Positions 1 to 6,913 of a DNA stretch of 44,371 bases are shown piece after piece. A model generated the notes under the pieces. That model did no database searches. It saw only the letters and a list, made by a program, of their open reading frames with translations, and was not told the DNA's origin. The DNA is from Nitrosomonas sp. (GTDB lineage: Bacteria > Pseudomonadota > Gammaproteobacteria > Burkholderiales > Nitrosomonadaceae). The translations under genes were made by a program, and so were the position numbers. Within the stretch, counting starts at the first letter, position 1, and every line of letters starts with the position of its first letter. The stretch spans positions 1 to 44,371 of the forward strand of contig JAJHPK010000029.1 of the NCBI GenBank assembly GCA_020890945.1, given 5' to 3'.

Positions 1-2
1 GA

Positions 3-92
3 GGTTATAATCTGTTAGCAGATGTAATCAATGGCGTTAAATTTGTTAACGGTATTAAACAAGCAGAGGATCAAAAACAGAATGCCGCTTGA
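3..92 (+). CDS. C-terminal end of an unidentified CDS (partial, cut by window edge)
   Basis: Frame 3 is open from the window edge for 29 codons and ends with TGA at 90-92. The residues visible read GYNLLADVINGVKFVNG and then a charged, Gln-rich tail ending in QNAA. I do not recognise it. It could be the end of a real gene or a chance open frame; only the sequence to the left can decide. Confidence 0.3.
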   Translation, partial: GYNLLADVINGVKFVNGIKQAEDQKQNAA

Positions 93-122
93 TTCTCTAT
101 ACACCAGATTTGACTATAGCTC

Positions 123-446
123 GTGTTAGAAAAACGCATCATTGTATTAACTTCGGCGAATAGTTTCAATTCAATGGCTCAAATGCTTTATTTACTCTAT
201 TCGCGTTTGATTTCGGTAGGTATCCCAGAAAATGAAGCAAAATTTTTTCCTATTAATCAAATCTTGTTAAGCGAGGTTTTGGGTATCTCTTATATCCATG
301 CGCATCGGATTTTTAATAAGCTTGAAAAAATGAATTTAGTGACCAAAAAGAATCAGTGCATCCAATTAGTCGATGTAGAGGGATTATTGAAAGTATCTTA
401 CGAAGGATTAGACATCAAGAAACCTAAAAGTAAATTGTTCGGTTGA
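123..446 (+). pseudogene. Crp/Fnr-type winged-helix DNA-binding fragment, sensor domain missing
   Basis: This 107-residue frame with a GTG start matches only the C-terminal third of a Crp/Fnr-family regulator. There is a leader helix (residues 1-30), then a helix-turn-helix region around residues 48-72 (LLSEVLGISYIHAHRIFNKL), followed by a short winged segment. Known family members are about 220-250 residues with an N-terminal cyclic-nucleotide-binding-like barrel. Here stops lie just upstream in the same frame (TGA 111-113, TAG 117-119), and I see no barrel in the 122 bases available. No ribosome site precedes the GTG. I infer a decayed remnant. A free-standing HTH protein is the alternative. 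IS debris follows at 605-715, which suits a damaged region. Confidence 0.5.
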
Positions 447-878
447 TAGACATAGCTATATTTTAGATTGTTCATTGCGAATTTAGATACACTTTTCAGG
501 AAACGATAATAAGAGTAAATTCATTTCTATCATGGCAAAACGTATGAGCAATCGACTTACTTTAGTAAATTTTTGGTCTATCTTAAAAGTAACGGTGATC
601 AAATCTAACCAAGATAAATTACTTTGTCTTGGTACAACTCAGGTACCCAAATTCCTGCCTCAGCTTGTTTTCGTATCGTCATGATCTGGATATCACTGAA
701 CTTCGATTTCCTCATTGCAGAATCTACTGTCTTTAAATTACAAGAAAATTCTTTTTTAAATTTCCGCTTTCCCTCGGGGGATTACCATCCCCAATAAGCG
801 CTATACAACTTCTTTCAGTGTTTTGATAAAACTTAATATTTGTATTGTATTTCAAGCAAAAATTTAGGAAAAATTTTA
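447..878. other. Intergenic stretch with an IS3-family remnant
   Basis: The interval between the HTH fragment and the transporter gene holds no intact gene. The only recognisable content is a minus-strand OrfA start at 605-715, listed separately. I could not find matching terminal inverted repeats for the element. The last 15 bases carry the ribosome site (AGGA) of the downstream gene. Confidence 0.6.
605..715 (-). pseudogene. IS3-family transposase OrfA remnant (N-terminus only)
   Basis: Read on the minus strand from ATG at 715, the frame gives 36 residues beginning MRKSKFSDIQIMTIRKQAEA and continuing GIWVPELY, then stops at TAG. This is the characteristic start of IS3-family OrfA proteins (M-K-S-F-S-x-Q-I, K-Q-A-E-A-G, V-P-E-L), which are normally about 90 residues and continue into a helix-turn-helix and a coiled coil. 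Homology stops after PELY, and nothing resembling OrfB lies between 447 and 604. It is therefore a small dead fragment. It was too short to be a listed open frame and is recognised by motif alone. Confidence 0.75.
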
Positions 879-2738
879 ATGAAATTCTCATTGTTCGCTC
901 AAGATTCACAACAATCCACTATTTCTATGCTGATTGGCATTAGTATTATTTTGGGATTTATGTACTGGGCGCGAGTAATCGTTATTCCGGTTGCTTTATC
1001 GATTCTCATCACATTTCTTCTTATTCCCGCTGTTAAATGGCTTGAAGATATAAAAATCCCTCGTGTACCTGCGGTTGTATTAGTCACGATAGTAGCTTTG
1101 TCGATTTTTTTGGGCGCATCCTACGCTATCACGCAGCAGATCAATACGCTGGTGGATACTTATCCAGAGTATGAAGAAAATATTAAAACAAAAATTTCTC
1201 AGCTCAATGAAAATGGACGGGATAGCTTAATCGATAAAATTCGTAATGTTTCCGAAAGGCTCTATCTGCAATTAGAAGAAGCCAGAAAAAACAGCAGAGG
1301 GCTATCCGCTAATTCTGACGATTTAGAATTACAGAAAGTAAGCCCAGTCAAAGTTGTTGATGAAACTCCCTTTCGGCTAGCAGAATTAGGCGAAGTGTTA
1401 GGCCCTGTGCTAGAACCGATAGCAAATGCCGGTTTGGTCATCGTATTGGTCATTTTCATGCTGATAAATCGGGAAGACTTGCGCGATCGATTCATATCGT
1501 TGGTAGGCGTGGGTCGCATTACCCATACCACTCGCGCACTCGGCGATGCGAGCGATAGAATCAGTCGTTATCTACTGGTGCAACTGTTTATCAACTGTGG
1601 ATACGGCGTAGCGGTAGGAATTGGATTGTGGTTTTTAGGAGTCCCCTATCCGATATTATGGGGAGCTTTTGCGGCTTTGTTGAGGTACATTCCTTACCTC
1701 GGTGCTTGGCTATCCGCTTTACTGCCTATCGCACTCAGTCTATTAATTTCACCCGAATGGACGATCGCAATTAAAGTCATCGCTCTATTCTTAGTCTTAG
1801 AGTTAATCACCAACATGATAGTAGAACCAGTGTTATATGGTCGTGGCATTGGCGTTTCACAAGCAGCGCTTTTAGTAGCGGTGGCATTTTGGACATGGCT
1901 ATGGGGGCCAATTGGAATGATACTGGCATCTCCTTTGACTGTGTGCCTCGCCGTGTTAGGACGATACGTGCCATTTTTGGGTTTTCTAGATATTTTACTT
2001 GGGGATAAGCCTACGTTATCGGTGGACCATCGATATTACCAACGATTATTAGCTGACGATGAAGATGAAGCCAGCGAGATCATAGAGGAACACATTAAAG
2101 ATCACTCCATTGCCAACGCACTGGATGAAGTCATTGTGCCAGCACTGTCATTGGCTCGTGCCGATTTTCGTTCCAATAAACTGGATGAAGAGGATCATAA
2201 GAGGATCACGCTGCTAACCAAGCAGATTCTTGAAAGTCAGCGTATCGAAACAATGGTGGATAAATCGCTAGCAAAGGAAAACGAAGGTAATTCAGATCTT
2301 GAAATATCTGCGCAACAAAATACCAAGAACGATTTGCCCAAATCAATCGTACTAGCCATTCCGGCAAAAAACGACGTTTCCGATGAACTGATGGTGGATA
2401 TGCTTGAAAATATCATCGACTCAGACAGAATCGATTTGATACCGCTGCCTTTTGGCGTTATGGTTTCAGATATTCTAAAAGATATCGAAGAAAAATCACC
2501 CAAATTGCTGGTCATTTTATCCATCCCTCCTGGCGGCATGACGCATATTCGATATATCTGCAAGCGAGTTAAGACCCGATTTCCCAAATTGCGTATTATT
2601 GTTGGCCGGTTAGGCGTTTACGAAGAAGACCGAGAGGAAGAAAGAAAAAAACTGGCAGAAATTAATATCAAGCATGTTCAATTCGATTTTGAAAGCGTTA
2701 TTACTGAACTTGAACAGTTGTCAGTGCTCGAACAATAG
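879..2738 (+). CDS. AI-2E family transporter (PerM-like) with C-terminal B12-binding-like domain
   Basis: Inner-membrane permease of the AI-2E/PerM family; the substrate is unknown. From the ATG at 879 (AGGA about 10 bases upstream; a TTG at 840 is possible but less likely) the protein is 619 residues. Residues 15-370 hold hydrophobic segments and the family's central soluble loop, including the motif PYLGAWLSALLPIALSL. About residues 375-460 are charged and helical (LADDEDEASEIIEEHI, then DEVIVPALSLARAD), like the four-helix cap that precedes B12-binding domains. Residues 488-615 alternate beta and alpha like a cobalamin-binding Rossmann domain, but the usual DxHxxG is replaced by NDVSDEL, so cofactor binding is doubtful. 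Plain AI-2E permeases are about 350 residues. The gene is solitary and converges on the K+ channel gene. Confidence 0.85.
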   Translation: MKFSLFAQDSQQSTISMLIGISIILGFMYWARVIVIPVALSILITFLLIPAVKWLEDIKIPRVPAVVLVTIVALSIFLGASYAITQQINTLVDTYPEYEENIKTKISQLNENGRDSLIDKIRNVSERLYLQLEEARKNSRGLSANSDDLELQKVSPVKVVDETPFRLAELGEVLGPVLEPIANAGLVIVLVIFMLINREDLRDRFISLVGVGRITHTTRALGDASDRISRYLLVQLFINCGYGVAVGIGLWFLGVPYPILWGAFAALLRYIPYLGAWLSALLPIALSLLISPEWTIAIKVIALFLVLELITNMIVEPVLYGRGIGVSQAALLVAVAFWTWLWGPIGMILASPLTVCLAVLGRYVPFLGFLDILLGDKPTLSVDHRYYQRLLADDEDEASEIIEEHIKDHSIANALDEVIVPALSLARADFRSNKLDEEDHKRITLLTKQILESQRIETMVDKSLAKENEGNSDLEISAQQNTKNDLPKSIVLAIPAKNDVSDELMVDMLENIIDSDRIDLIPLPFGVMVSDILKDIEEKSPKLLVILSIPPGGMTHIRYICKRVKTRFPKLRIIVGRLGVYEEDREEERKKLAEINIKHVQFDFESVITELEQLSVLEQ

Positions 2739-2792
2739 TTATCATAGAATCAATCCGGTTGAATAGTTGTTTTCTGATAGGTTTGCATCAAG

Positions 2793-3257
2793 TCAATCTC
2801 GCTCTCCTGATTTTTTGTGAGGGCTTGCCAGGGGATGCGGCCAAAAGCGCTGCATGGCCAAAAAAGTAAATGAAGCCGACCAAGTGACTAACGCCAAACC
2901 GGTCAATCCCTCCGCAGCAGTCAACATCCGAATCGGACCGATCGGAACTAGGTCACCAAACCCCACGGTGGTATAAACTACCGAAGAATAATAGACAAAA
3001 TCGATCAAATTACCGTGTTCAATCCCTTTAATATGGCCCAATTCCACGCCATGTTGTACCAGAATATAGCCAATCGCGAAAATCCAAATTTCCAGGATGT
3101 GTGCGATAAGCAATCCAAACATCGCCAGTAAAACACCAATACGTTTGTGCACATGCGCCCCAAGAGTTAACCCTAACCATCGCAATGCTTCATAGTGCAA
3201 GATCACACAAAGTGAAACAAGGCAGGTCGCAATAATAAAAATTATAAAATAATGCAT
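2793..3257 (-). CDS. Two-transmembrane potassium channel family protein
   Basis: Small integral membrane protein of 154 residues. The selectivity filter TVGFGD is at residues 97-102, preceded by a pore helix (YYSSVVYTTVGFGD) and followed by a hydrophobic segment (LTGLALVTWSASFTFLA). There are two hydrophobic segments before the pore (residues 3-20 and 40-66), so the topology resembles a minimal Ion_trans_2 channel with one extra helix. No RCK/TrkA-N regulatory domain is attached, so gating is unclear. No strong ribosome site precedes the ATG at 3257. It converges on the AI-2E-type gene with 54 bases between the stops and no clear terminator. Confidence 0.85.
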   Translation of the reverse strand: MHYFIIFIIATCLVSLCVILHYEALRWLGLTLGAHVHKRIGVLLAMFGLLIAHILEIWIFAIGYILVQHGVELGHIKGIEHGNLIDFVYYSSVVYTTVGFGDLVPIGPIRMLTAAEGLTGLALVTWSASFTFLAMQRFWPHPLASPHKKSGERD

Positions 3258-3611
3258 AGGATTTGCTGAAGCAAAAATAGATGAGATTCTACAGTTGATA
3301 GCAGGTCAGCGCACCGTAAAGTGAATGAAAAAAAGGAGGAAATTAAAACAGTAACGAAAACAAACTCCCTCAGCACTATGATGGAAACAGCTTCGACAAA
3401 ATTGAGCAATCTTGTTTTACGGTTGATGATTGGATCGTTAGCATGTAATATTAGTCTCACCTGCATTTATGTTTGATTTTAGGCTTCAACACTTATATCA
3501 AACGCGGTAACACTCTCGATTTAAAACGCTTTGCCCGATTAGATTTGAACTACTACAAATCAATCAAACTCCAACGTTTCTAATCTGTAGATTTAAAATC
3601 TTTCGTCTTAA
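3258..3611. other. Intergenic region between divergent channel and acyltransferase genes
   Basis: Both flanking genes should have their promoters here. I see no clear operator. An AAGGAGG-like run at about 3333-3338 has no sensible start codon after it on the plus strand. A plus-strand frame at about 3455-3583 (ending NYYKSIKLQRF) is open for 42 codons but has no start codon and no family I recognise. The 74-codon minus frame here looks non-coding. Confidence 0.4.
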
Positions 3612-4820
3612 ATGACGAGAGATTTCTATCATCAAAAAATTCATTTTATGATTCTGATCTCAAATAAAAAAGAAATTCGTTCACATACTTCCCTACGTGG
3701 CTGGGCAGCTTTAATGGTTGTCTTCGTTCATTTTCGCTCTTTTTTACATTCATCGATAGATCCCGATGAATTTACATTTTTTCTTTACAAGGGTTATCTC
3801 TGGGTAGATTTCTTCTTTATCCTTAGCGGGTTCGTGATGGCCTATGTGTATGACATCGAACATCCCAAGCGCTATAGCATGTATGACGCAATGCACTATC
3901 TGATTGCTCGAATTGCTCGGATTTATCCTTTGCATTTGATTACACTCGTAGCAACAGTGTTATTTTTTATATTACTAGCATTGATAAACTGGAGTTTGGG
4001 TGAAGAAGCTTGCTGTGTGCTCGATGACTCCTTGCGCACAGCCGAATCGCTCGTAGCCAACCTTGTTCTCATTCACGCGTGGGGTATGTTTGACTGGGTC
4101 ACCTGGAATTTCCCTTCTTGGTCACTGAGCGCAGAATTTTTTTGTTATTTGATCTTTGCAACCTTGCTCACCATTGATAGTGATAAGCGCAAGCTAGTTC
4201 TAGTTGCGTTGTTATGTATGGGCGCTCTTTTTTATTGCCTATGTATCGCCGCCAGCAACGACGTCAATGAGAATTTCCGCTTATCCATTGTGCGCGCCGC
4301 ATCGGCTTTCACCATCGGCATGATTCTATTCATCGGACGCAAGGCAATTTCTACACTTTCGGATAGATGTTTGACGTTCATTCAGATCACTGCCTGTATT
4401 ACACTCTTTTTGGTACTGCATGTTGGCTTAGCCGATGTTTTAGCGATTGGTTTGATGGCTTTGATCGTATTGACCACCTGGGAAGATCGCGGTTTTTTAT
4501 GCCAATGTCTCCATGCTCGCTATATCCACACGCTTGGGCTTCTATCGTTTTCTATTTATATGTGGCATTACCTCATCAAGTTTATCGCAAAACAGGATTG
4601 GGAAAACCTCACAGGAATACCCGTACAAAGCAGCGTAACTGGATCGTTGCTGTTTGTGGCTTGCATGATCGGCTTGGTAATGCCAATTGCGATCTGCAGT
4701 TATCGCTACCTAGAAATACCCACGCGCAAATGGATTAGCTTACGTCTGACCGACTTATTGGAAAATAAGTATGTACCCAGTTGGCAGTTGGTTTTGGTAT
4801 CGAATGAAAGAAGTAGGTAA
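3612..4820 (+). CDS. Acyltransferase 3 family membrane protein (OafA/YrhL type)
   Basis: Integral membrane O-acyltransferase that in known relatives transfers acetyl or other acyl groups to cell-surface sugars such as O-antigen. The 402-residue protein begins its domain with TSLRGWAALMVVFVHF, the family hallmark carrying the conserved Arg and His, followed by YLWVDFFFILSGFVMAYVYD. About ten hydrophobic segments follow, and WHYLIKF near residue 318 is typical of the last third. The length fits a single acyltransferase domain without a periplasmic SGNH extension. Start choice is uncertain: ATG 3612 and ATG 3648 both lack a good ribosome site. No polysaccharide genes are adjacent, so the acceptor is unknown. 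Confidence 0.85.
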   Translation: MTRDFYHQKIHFMILISNKKEIRSHTSLRGWAALMVVFVHFRSFLHSSIDPDEFTFFLYKGYLWVDFFFILSGFVMAYVYDIEHPKRYSMYDAMHYLIARIARIYPLHLITLVATVLFFILLALINWSLGEEACCVLDDSLRTAESLVANLVLIHAWGMFDWVTWNFPSWSLSAEFFCYLIFATLLTIDSDKRKLVLVALLCMGALFYCLCIAASNDVNENFRLSIVRAASAFTIGMILFIGRKAISTLSDRCLTFIQITACITLFLVLHVGLADVLAIGLMALIVLTTWEDRGFLCQCLHARYIHTLGLLSFSIYMWHYLIKFIAKQDWENLTGIPVQSSVTGSLLFVACMIGLVMPIAICSYRYLEIPTRKWISLRLTDLLENKYVPSWQLVLVSNERSR

Positions 4821-4848
4821 ATAAGAACTATTGCTGCGAATACATTTT

Positions 4849-6005
4849 GAGATCCTTGCAAAATCCAGGAAATTTTTTGCTTCAATGTAATTGTGGATTT
4901 ATTTGTAAGCCTGTGAGTATTTTTCAGCTATTTTTCTGTAGTGAACTGGGAGTAATCACCCTAAACCGGTTATTTCCGGTTGCGAGAGCGCAATAATTCC
5001 TATAATTGTGTAATTATTTGACGCTCAGTGAAGAGTTTAGGGAGTCTTTTCAAGTGATACGCCATAGTTATTTTTTGCCACTTTTTCTGAATGCCGTTTT
5101 TGATAGCGCGAAATTTTAGAGCGCCGCGATGTTTCTGGCTGCAATACGCTTTGTCAGCATGAATGCGGGTTCCTGGCTGAATATTGGCTTTATCGAGCAG
5201 ATCCAGCAGCGGCTTGCTGTCATGACAATTGGCCGTAGCGGTTTCGGTCGCTATCAATAACCCATTGCCATCGACTATCGTGTGTTGCTTATAGCCAAAT
5301 AATGATTTGTCGCCTTTTTTGACCCAGCGTGCTTCAGCATCGACACCGGGTTGCGTTACTTCAATGACTCGCATGGCTGATTGCGTATTCGCTTCATCAC
5401 CGCGCTCTTCCCGGTTACTGACCACTTCATAAGCTGGTTTGGTTTTAAGTTTGCGTGGACTCTGCGTAATGCTCACGTCAACGTAACAACCCTGTTTAAC
5501 GGGTGATGTTGTAAGCCTGGATTTTCCGATGGATTTCCTCTAATAACCCATCCCATGCTTGTTGTGCCGTTGCTAGCCGCGTTCTAAGTCGAGATAGCAC
5601 ACAATGAGTCACTCACATCGTCTTCCAACGATAAACCCAGAAACCGCATCACGTGGAGATTCGAGTTCGCCATCTCTTCCACCGATTCATCGCTTAAACC
5701 ACCGTTCCAAACTCCGACTAATAGCATGAGGACTAAGCAATAACCTCAGCATCTTAAACAACAGCAACTCCGAATAAGCTGCCTGCCTTGCAGCATCGCA
5801 AACTGATGCATAATCGATTGAGATTGCTTTCTCTATCGAGTTCCAGTCGATCAATTGATCAATTTGCTTCAGAAAATTCCCTTTCTGGGTGCGGCGGGTT
5901 ACATCAAATTCGGAAAAATTATGCTTATTACTCCGACGTTATTGTTTTAAAACACAATGATAGCATCTAACTAATCAGTCCTGATTACAACTCTGCAAGG
6001 GGTTC
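4849..6005 (-). mobile_element. Decayed IS5-family insertion sequence
   Basis: About 1.16 kb, a normal length for an IS5-group element. The ends form a degenerate inverted repeat: GAGATCCTTGCAAAATCC at 4849-4866, and on the opposite strand GAACCCCTTGCAGAG reading inward from 6005; the shared core is CCTTGCA-A. A second, weaker candidate pair (GTTGCGAGAG near 4979 and CTTGCAGAG near 5998) is possible. The transposase inside is broken by several frameshifts. I could not identify a target-site duplication. The exact boundaries are therefore estimates. Confidence 0.65.
5000..5944 (-). pseudogene. IS5-family transposase, multiply frameshifted
   Basis: The reading direction is from 5944 to 5000. 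Piece 1 (about 5928-5690) shows EFDVTRRTQKGNFLKQIDQL, then DWNSIEKAIS and YSELLLFKML. A shifted frame then gives WNGGLSDESVEEMANSNLHV and MRFLGLSLEDDV. Another gives RLRTRLATAQ and WDGLLEEIHRKIQAYNIT. The last, longest piece starts near VKQGCYVDVSITQSPRK (the protein from 5476 down) and includes KSLFGYKQHTIVDGNGLL and IHADKAYCSQKHR, the second catalytic region of the DDE domain. After KNGIQ the sequence degrades again and the normal C-terminus (the Glu region) is lost. At least three frameshifts make it inactive. Homology to IS5-group transposases is clear over nearly the full length. Confidence 0.85.
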
Positions 6006-6026
6006 CCTGCTGGTTGGGTATATCTA

Positions 6027-6035
6027 CCCCCCCCC
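6027..6035. repeat. Homopolymer of nine C
   Basis: A run of nine C at 6027-6035 lies between the IS5 remnant and the TrbH-like gene, about 62 bases past that gene's stop codon. No frame crosses it that I would call coding. Confidence 0.8.
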
Positions 6036-6097
6036 TTACTTGACCAGGTTACGTGTTGATGGTGACTTTTCATGGAATATGTTTTAATCTTTTTTCG

Positions 6098-6634
6098 CTA
6101 TGGTTCTTTGTTTATCCAATGTCCACTGGGCCTAAGTTCACCACCTTCTATCGCATAGCTTCTCATCGATTTCAAATTACCTGCAGTGAGTGTGATAGTG
6201 TGATTGTCGCGGGTGTGATCTAATAAATACGATAAAGGTACAGAATTATCAGGCTCTTCTAGCTTGATCAATCCATTTTTACCGACGGCGACTTTATTGA
6301 TATCTTCATTTAAATGTTTTTGTTGTTCTTGATGATCAGCTAAAACCTGGTCTAAAGTCTGAGCAGGCGCATGTTCTTTGACTGAAAAGCCTTGCGTGCG
6401 CAATCCGTCGATAAACGCTAAACCAAATTGATCCGATGCGACGTGAGTGAAGCGAATCTGTGTTTTAGTTGATGGGAATAATACCGACATTTGAGCCACA
6501 GCATCTTTTGCAATGGCGATAATGACTTCTTGTGGAACATCAGTGATGCGATATGCATGTTTTACTGGCTTGGGTTTATTTATACAGCCAAGTAGAACGA
6601 TGGCCGTCAAAACAATTAATAAAATTTTTTTCAA
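6098..6634 (-). CDS. TrbH-like conjugal transfer lipoprotein (orphan)
   Basis: Predicted outer-membrane or periplasmic lipoprotein of 178 residues. The chosen start is TTG at 6634, which has GGAG about ten bases upstream and directly begins a signal peptide (KKILLIVLTAIVLLGC) with the lipobox Cys. An ATG at 6652 would add six residues and place the GGAG inside the gene. The body resembles TrbH of IncP-type mating-pair formation systems: an acidic helix, then LFPSTKTQIRF, DQFGLAFIDGLRTQGFSV, PLSYLLD in the middle, and a C-terminal strand segment ending GGELRPSGHWINKE. The assignment is by motif recall, not alignment. No other trb, vir or tra gene is in the window, so it is either a leftover of an integrated element or has been recruited to another task. 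Confidence 0.55.
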   Translation of the reverse strand: MKKILLIVLTAIVLLGCINKPKPVKHAYRITDVPQEVIIAIAKDAVAQMSVLFPSTKTQIRFTHVASDQFGLAFIDGLRTQGFSVKEHAPAQTLDQVLADHQEQQKHLNEDINKVAVGKNGLIKLEEPDNSVPLSYLLDHTRDNHTITLTAGNLKSMRSYAIEGGELRPSGHWINKEP

Positions 6635-6854
6635 CGCGCTTATCTCCCGCATATTTGTAAGTTGATTCTATTTCATGTTCATAAAGCGAAGGCGTCTATT
6701 TGTATCACCAATGAAATGACACGTCGAGAACTTTGCACGGTTACAATTTTGGCTGATCAGTTGAATGTACAACCAGACTCAAGCTGACGAACGATTAACA
6801 CTATGTCGAAAAACGAAAGATAGGGCAGGGGCAGTACACTTGCATTCATTTAAA

Positions 6855-6870
6855 AAATCCAGATGGATTT
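6855..6870 (-). terminator. Weak Rho-independent terminator after the FG-GAP gene
   Basis: On the minus strand AAATCC-ATCT-GGATTT is followed by TTT, a six-base-pair stem with a short T-run, about 45 bases past the stop of the FG-GAP/RTX gene. The stem is short, so efficiency is uncertain. Confidence 0.4.
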
Positions 6871-6913
6871 GTTTTTCGAAGTAATGCCAGCGACTGCCCA
6901 CCATAGAATAATT

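Noticed and set aside
899-1087. Minus-strand frames inside the AI-2E-type gene (also 1262-1531 and 2237-2587)
   Set aside because: They are antisense shadows of a gene with strong membrane and domain patterns.
3242-3466. 74-codon minus-strand frame upstream of the channel gene
   Set aside because: It overlaps the channel start, lies in an AT-rich spacer and resembles no family.
4367-4738. 123-codon plus-strand frame inside the acyltransferase gene
   Set aside because: It is the +1 frame of a gene with clear family motifs and has no ribosome site or known domain.
5788-5970. 60-codon plus-strand frame in the IS5 region
   Set aside because: It is antisense to the N-terminal part of the decayed transposase.
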